Source: Chlorella sorokiniana (lineage: Eukaryota; Chlorophyta; Trebouxiophyceae; Chlorellales; Chlorellaceae). Taken from it: a stretch of DNA of 64,000 nucleotides. This document shows, piece by piece, positions 59,411 through 64,000 of the stretch (position 1 is its first letter; the number at the start of each line of letters is the position of its first letter). The notes beneath the pieces are model-generated. The model worked only from the letters and a program-made list of their open reading frames with translations. It was not told where the DNA came from and searched no databases. A program made the position numbers and the translations under genes. The stretch is taken from the NCBI GenBank assembly GCA_025917655.1, contig CP084608.1, forward strand, positions 1,178,001-1,242,000. Direction: 5' to 3'.

Positions 59411-62296
59411 ATGGCCCGCCTAAAGCTTCCCACCTCGCCCCGCGGCAACCACCTTGCAGCTTTCTGGCTGTCGATCGTGTTGCTGACCCTGTTTGTCGGC
59501 GTCGTGTTACTAGGAGGCTGGAGATTCGGTCTAGGTGCAGCCGCGCAAACCTGCCGTGTCTGCAACTGCACTGCGGCGGCAGCAGCTGCGGCAGTAACAC
59601 CTGCTGGCAACCCGCAGCAGGCAGCAGAGGATGAACTAGGGTTGGCGCACGGGAAGCATGTGGATAATGCGGCGCAAACAGCTCTGGGTGCAGATGCTGC
59701 CGGAACAGGCGCGGCCGATGCTGACAATGAGCTGCTGTGCGGCGGGCCAGGCGCGATTCCGCTTGTCGCCGCCTCCCTGGCTGCCAGCACGGAGGCGCTT
59801 TGGCCCAACGCGGCTGATGCCTTCAAGCCTTGGGAGGGCGGCTTCACTGATGAGGACATCGAGGCCACGGGGCGCGTGCTGGGCGCCGACAAAGAGCGGG
59901 CTGACATCGTCATGCGAGCGACGGTGCGCATGCCAGCAGGCGGTGCTGGGCCGCAAGCTGGCCAGTTCCAATCTGGCCGGGAGCAAGCCACGGCACCTGC
60001 TGCATGCCGTGCCCCAGCTGGATGCAGGGGAGCCAGCGCAGTCTGACAGCCGCTTTGCTACCGTGCAGCCCAGCGCCTTCCCGCAGCGCCCCTAGGACGC
60101 CGCCTGCCGCCTCCTCTGCTGCACCATCCTGCTGAGCATGCTCCCACCAAGACCACCCACCCAGCTTTTCGCTGTAAACCCCGCCCCCACAGGTCAAGGA
60201 TGGTCGCATCGTGTTCCCGCGCCAGGCGGACGTGTGCGACCGCTGCAACGGCGCCGTCTTCCTCATCAAGGAGGGGCTGGACGCCGGGCTGGCGGCGGGG
60301 CGCCTGCGCATCCCCGAGGGCCTGCCCATGCTGTGGAACGTGGAGGACTTCTCTCAGTGCCCCGACACGGTGCGGCTGGCGCCAGCCGGCGCGCAGCGCG
60401 GCGGGGCTCGGCGTTGCCGTGGCTTGGCATGTTTCGGGGCGCTGGCTTCTGAGTTCTGTGGAGCCGGGGGCCTGCGCTCGAGGCTGGCACATCTTTGAGT
60501 TCCCCTGCACGCCCATGCTCATGATCACGAGCTCACTCATGACCCCCCACCCCCCACCCCCAATCTGCGCGACCAGCCCAGCAACCCGTGCAAGGCGCCG
60601 CTGTTCAGCGTGTTCAAGTTCAAGCAGAACCTGGACGTGCTGATGCCGCACTTCAAGCCGCGCTCCCTGGAGCCGCACTACGTGCCCTGGGAGCAGAAGC
60701 GCGAGCTGGCCTTCTTCCGCGGCGCCTCCATCTGCTCCAACGTGCCCCTCAACGGCTCCATCGAGGCCCCCAGATCCGCCAACTGCTCCCGCTGGGCCGT
60801 GGCGCAGCTGTCGTGGGAGCACCCAGACCTGCTCAATGCCACGGTGCGCGACGCGCGGGGGAGGTTGTCCCGGGCGGCTGCCTTGGGACGGGGAAGGCGG
60901 CCGCTCACCGCCCCGCGGCCCGACCCCCCGCAGATCATGTTCAACGTGACCGAGTACGGCGGGCCGCGGGCGGTGGAGGGGCCGCCGACGTCGCACGAGG
61001 AGCAGGCCTACTACAAGTGAGCCTGGGGGCCGGGCATGCATGTGCAGGCACCGCCACGCGCGCAGCACCGTTGTTAGGAAGGGCGCGCGCTGGCACGCCG
61101 CCCTGCCCACCACCACCACGCACATAGACACGCACACACGCACGCATGCCTCTTGCTCCCCCACCCACCACACCCACCCACCACCCACCCACCAGGTACC
61201 TGCTCAATGTGGACGGCAGCACCGCTGCCTGGCGGCTGGCCACGCTGCTGATGAAGAACTCGCTGGTCATCAAGCAGGCCTCGCCCGACGTAGAGTGGTG
61301 CGCCTGCCACGCCAGGGGCCCGGGCCTTGGAGCAGGGGCCTCCCGGGGCACAGCGGCCCCAGCACACCTGGCCCCTCCAACCGCCGCGCGCTCAGATTGC
61401 TCTCCTGCGTACCGCTTGCAGGTACTACCATGCACTGAAGCCCTGTGAGCACTACATACATTACTGGTGCGCTTCGCGGAGGGCGGCGGCGGCGCCCGCA
61501 GCCAGCGCTCAGCCCAAAAACACCGGCCTCAGTCTGCTTGGTTACAGCCCCCTATGAAAGCACCAGCACCTCCGCAAAGCCGCCGCCTGTGCTGAACTGC
61601 AAAGCCTGGCACCACCCCACTGCCGAATGCAGGGTCACCCACGAAACCGACTTGATCTCCTTGCTGCGCAAGCTGAAGCACCCCGCCAACCAGCTCACGG
61701 CGCAGCGCATCGCGGCCAATGCCCAGGCCTTTGCCTACCTCCACCTCGGGGAGGAGGCGCAATGGCGGTACTGGCAGCTGCTGATTGACAGGTACATTGA
61801 GCTGTACCGCCCGGGAGCCCGTGACAAGCAAGGAGCTGGAACGAAGGTCGATCAGCAGCCGCAGCCAGAGCAGCAGGAGCAGCAGGCAGAACAGCAGCAG
61901 GCAGCAGAGCCGCACCACGACCAGGCAGGCGAACCGCAGCCGCCGACGGAGCCGCAGCAGGAGGGGGTGGCTGGAGAGCAGCAGCCGCCGACGGAGCCGC
62001 AGCAGGAGGGGGTGGCTGGAGAGCAGCAGCAGACGGAACCGCAGCAGGAGGGGGCGGCTGGAGAGCAGCAGCAGACGGAACCGCAGCAGGAGGGGGCGGC
62101 TGGAGAGCAGCAGCAGGCGGAATCGCAGCAGGAAGAGGCAGCTGGAGAGCAGCAGCAGGCGGAACCGCAGCAGGAAGAGGCAGCTGAAGAGCAGCAGCAG
62201 GCGGAACCGCAGCAGGAGGGGGCGGCTGGAGAGCAGCAGCAGGCGGAACCGCAGCAAGAGAAGGCAGCTGAAGAGCAGCAGCAGGCGGAGCCGTAG
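59411..62296 (+). CDS. GT90 (CAP10/KDELC/POGLUT-like) glycosyltransferase
   Basis: Type II membrane glycosyltransferase of family GT90, which in other organisms adds xylose or glucose in the Golgi or ER. Seven exons: 59411-60062, 60193-60369, 60576-60852, 60934-61016, 61196-61297, 61422-61466 and 61633-62296. A basic start is followed by one membrane segment (LSIVLLTLFVGVVLLGGW) and an Ala-rich stem. CAP10 domain blocks are VFPRQADVCDRCNGAVF, LPMLWNVEDFSQCPD, WEQKRELAFFRGASICSNVP, EQAYYKYLLNVDGSTAAWRL, LLMKNSLVIKQASPDVEWYY and ALKPCEHYIHYW. A helical end follows (DLISLLRKLKHP). After it lies a Gln/Glu repeat tail that stops at TAG 62294. The same frame stays open for 57 more codons to TGA 62468. 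The intron at 60853 starts with GC. One shift near 59935 is needed. Confidence 0.88.
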
Positions 62297-62325
62297 CAGG
62301 AAGGGGTGGCTGAGGAGCAGCAGCC
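61946..62325 (+). repeat. Tandem 42-bp coding repeat, nine units
   Basis: Units read (T/A)EPQQEGAAGEQQQ, 14 residues each, the first 15. Positions 5 to 9 vary only slightly between copies. The ninth copy carries TAG where the others have CAG. Confidence 0.9.
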
Positions 62326-62730
62326 ATCAGGGGTGGAGCCAGCAAGAAGCACCGATCCAGGGAAGGAGGAGCGGCGTGCAGGAGGGGGAGAGGACCAGCC
62401 AGAGCAGCATGACAAAGGACGGGAGCCTGTTGCTGATGAGAAGGCAGAAGCGCTGCAGGCGTCCCTTTGATGCGGCCTTTCAGGTGCAGCTTGCTCTCCA
62501 AGGTCTGATGTGGCTGTATTTCATTTGAACACAGCTGCATTCATTCTGGCAAAAACTGTTCTGAGCATGAACTGGAGGAAGGGAGGATGCAGCACAAGAT
62601 ACAGCAATCAGGTGGAGCTGAAGCAGGGTGCGAAGTGGTTGGCATGACCAGACGGAATTCGCTTGCCGCACAATGTTGCAAGCAGCAGGGGACTGCGCCT
62701 GCACGACTCTCATGAGGATGAGGGGACACA

Positions 62731-63898
62731 CTAGCGGTGGGCCACCAGGTGCGATGCATCGCTGTCAGTGGGCGGGGGCCCAGGCGAGCTGGCCAGGCTG
62801 CCGCCCTGTGTCACATCCTGGCTGGCCTCTGCCGCGCTGGGCTGGCCTGCACCCTCGCTGGCCTCCGCTGCGCTGGGCTGGCCCACATCTGAACTACTCA
62901 ACGCGTGCTCGTCGGGAGGTCCAGCGGCAGTGGCCTCGCGCTCAGCAGCGCCTTGCGCTGCCAAGCAGGCTGCCGAGCCTTGAACGACACCCTCACGCTC
63001 CGCTCCGTCAGCTGCCTGCTCAGCTTGGATCGGCTGTGGGCTACCTGCGAAGCCTGAAGCATCGCTTGTTGGTGGTCTTGCGCCCATCCTGCCCCGCTCA
63101 AAGCCGCGCAGCTGCTGGGATGGCGAAGGCAGTTGATCCGTGTCGGCTGCTTTCGCAAAACTGATGCCTGAGCCCAGCGGGGCGGTCGCGTGGTCAGCAC
63201 GCAACGGCTCTGTCAGAGGCGTGGCAGCGGTATCAGGCAGGACTGGCGAGGCGGAGGTCACGTCCAGAAGTGGGCTGCTGCTGCCCGCCTCGGCCAGCGC
63301 ATCTGCTGCGTCAACCGCTGGGGAAGGGCCTGCAGCCGGTGCCAGCTCCAGTGTCGGCTCTACGTTGCCCATGGCAGCTGCCCCGGGGCAGGTACTGGGG
63401 TAGGAGCATCCTGCTCCTGCCCCCAGGAGACCCTTGCGGGGCCCTGCTAGCCAGGCGGATGCTGCCGCCGCTGTCGGTGCGGCTGCCGATCTGCTGTGCC
63501 AGCGCCTCCTGCATGCTCGCCCTGGCCAGCACTTGGGAAAACAGCTGCTCCACCACGGCATGCACCTCCCGCTCGTTCTCTGTCTCTCCGTCGCTCAGTC
63601 TGGCCCCCTCTGCGCTGCCTTGCCCCCTTGGCTACCCGGCACCGCTGCACCCGCAAACGGGCCGCCCAGCTGCGCTGCTGCTGCTGCCTGCGCTACAGCT
63701 GCTGCTACGGCCGCTGCCGGCCGGATATCGGCCCCCCGCTCCAGCTTGTTGAGTCTGCCGCGATTGCGGTGGCTCGCGGGGGCGCAAGCTCCTGCGGCAC
63801 GCGTGTGCGGATCCAGCGGCGGCGCCGCACAAAGTCGGAGATCTTCTTCTTGCCGCTGTTGGGCTGGAAGGGGTGCCTCACAAACCCAAAATCAAGGC
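62731..63898 (-). CDS. C-ter exon of a protein with a dysferlin-like FVRRRRWIR motif (5' end not resolved)
   Basis: The exon begins after TCCTCTGCAG at 63898 with LDFGFVRHPFQPNSGKKKI, then SDFVRRRRWIRTRVPQ. This resembles the C-terminal half of a dysferlin (DysFC) module, seen in peroxins, TECPR1 and some algal contact-site proteins, where a WxRxR pattern is typical. Downstream are a Gly/Ser linker, a helix EREVHAVVEQLFSQVLARAS, and a long acidic, Ser/Ala/Pro-rich tail with repeated QPSAAEASE, ending SHLVAHR (TAG 62731). Two frame changes of one base are inferred, near 63740 and 63400. Earlier exons lie beyond 63960. The domain call rests on the basic-aromatic motif alone. Confidence 0.5.
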
Positions 63899-64000
63899 CT
63901 GCAGAGGACACACCAGAGAAATGAGGTGAGGGCAACCGGCGAGCCATGCCCAGGAGCGGGCCCGAGGCCAAAGCAGGCTGGGACCAGGCCAGGCAGGGCT

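Noticed and set aside
62294-62470. Alternative genetic code with TAG read as Gln
   Set aside because: TAG, TAA and TGA all end other genes here at the right place (18527, 37169, 49876, 1241), so a reassigned code is not supported; read-through or error remains.
61529-62540. Long Leu/Ser- or Ala/Pro-rich frames on the minus strand
   Set aside because: They mirror the CAG-rich coding repeat of the GT90 gene and have no independent content.
1-64000. CRISPR arrays, insertion sequences, tRNA or rRNA genes
   Set aside because: None seen. The repeats are microsatellites, one intronic duplication and one coding repeat, and the genes are spliced eukaryotic ones.

Overview
The window is nuclear DNA of a GC-rich, intron-dense green alga, most likely a Chlorella-type trebouxiophyte. 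Genes are packed on alternating strands and cut into many short exons by introns of about 80-300 bp. The proteins are plant-type (chloroplast outer-envelope Omp85, a SAC9-like phosphatase with a WW domain, a plant-type FGSLL protein), alongside genes land plants mostly lack (CFAP53, a pentameric ligand-gated channel). TGTAA, the usual algal poly(A) signal, lies downstream of several stops. The species is inferred; nothing names it directly.

Layout. 1-12.2 kb: 3' end of a VID27-like gene (+), a RimO-type methylthiotransferase (-), a small poly-Gln protein (+), and a SAC9-like phosphoinositide phosphatase (-). 12.8-23.5 kb: a TEX2-like PH/SMP lipid-transfer protein (+), a pentameric ligand-gated ion channel (+), and COQ10 (-). 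24.3-35 kb: a CPC-type copper ATPase (-), APC8/CDC23 (+), and an unrecognised 86-residue membrane protein (-). 35.5-47.5 kb: CFAP53/CCDC11 (+), an OEP80-like Omp85 protein (-), and a large low-complexity protein (-). 48.4-64 kb: ribosomal protein eL37 (+), a small secreted Cys-rich protein (+), an unrecognised gene (-), a gamma-glutamylcyclotransferase-like protein (-), a bZIP factor (+), a GT90 (CAP10-like) glycosyltransferase (+), and the 3' end of a gene with a dysferlin-like basic motif (-).

Most of the 5' ends are arranged in divergent pairs. The SAC9-like phosphatase and the TEX2-like lipid-transfer protein share one 650-bp spacer, and both act on membrane phosphoinositides or lipids. 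The rest are unrelated housekeeping functions: translation, copper export, cell cycle, plastid outer membrane and quinone chemistry.

Two window-wide properties matter to anyone using the sequence. First, almost every long gene is interrupted by apparent single-base losses. In each case the conserved protein continues in the next frame, and exon phases balance only if a base is restored. This looks like consensus error rather than decay, and all CDS spans below tolerate it. Second, an unusually large share of introns start with GC instead of GT. The most notable gene is the ligand-gated channel at 18.8-21.6 kb. The gene models were spliced by eye from reading frames and splice signals, with no transcript data.
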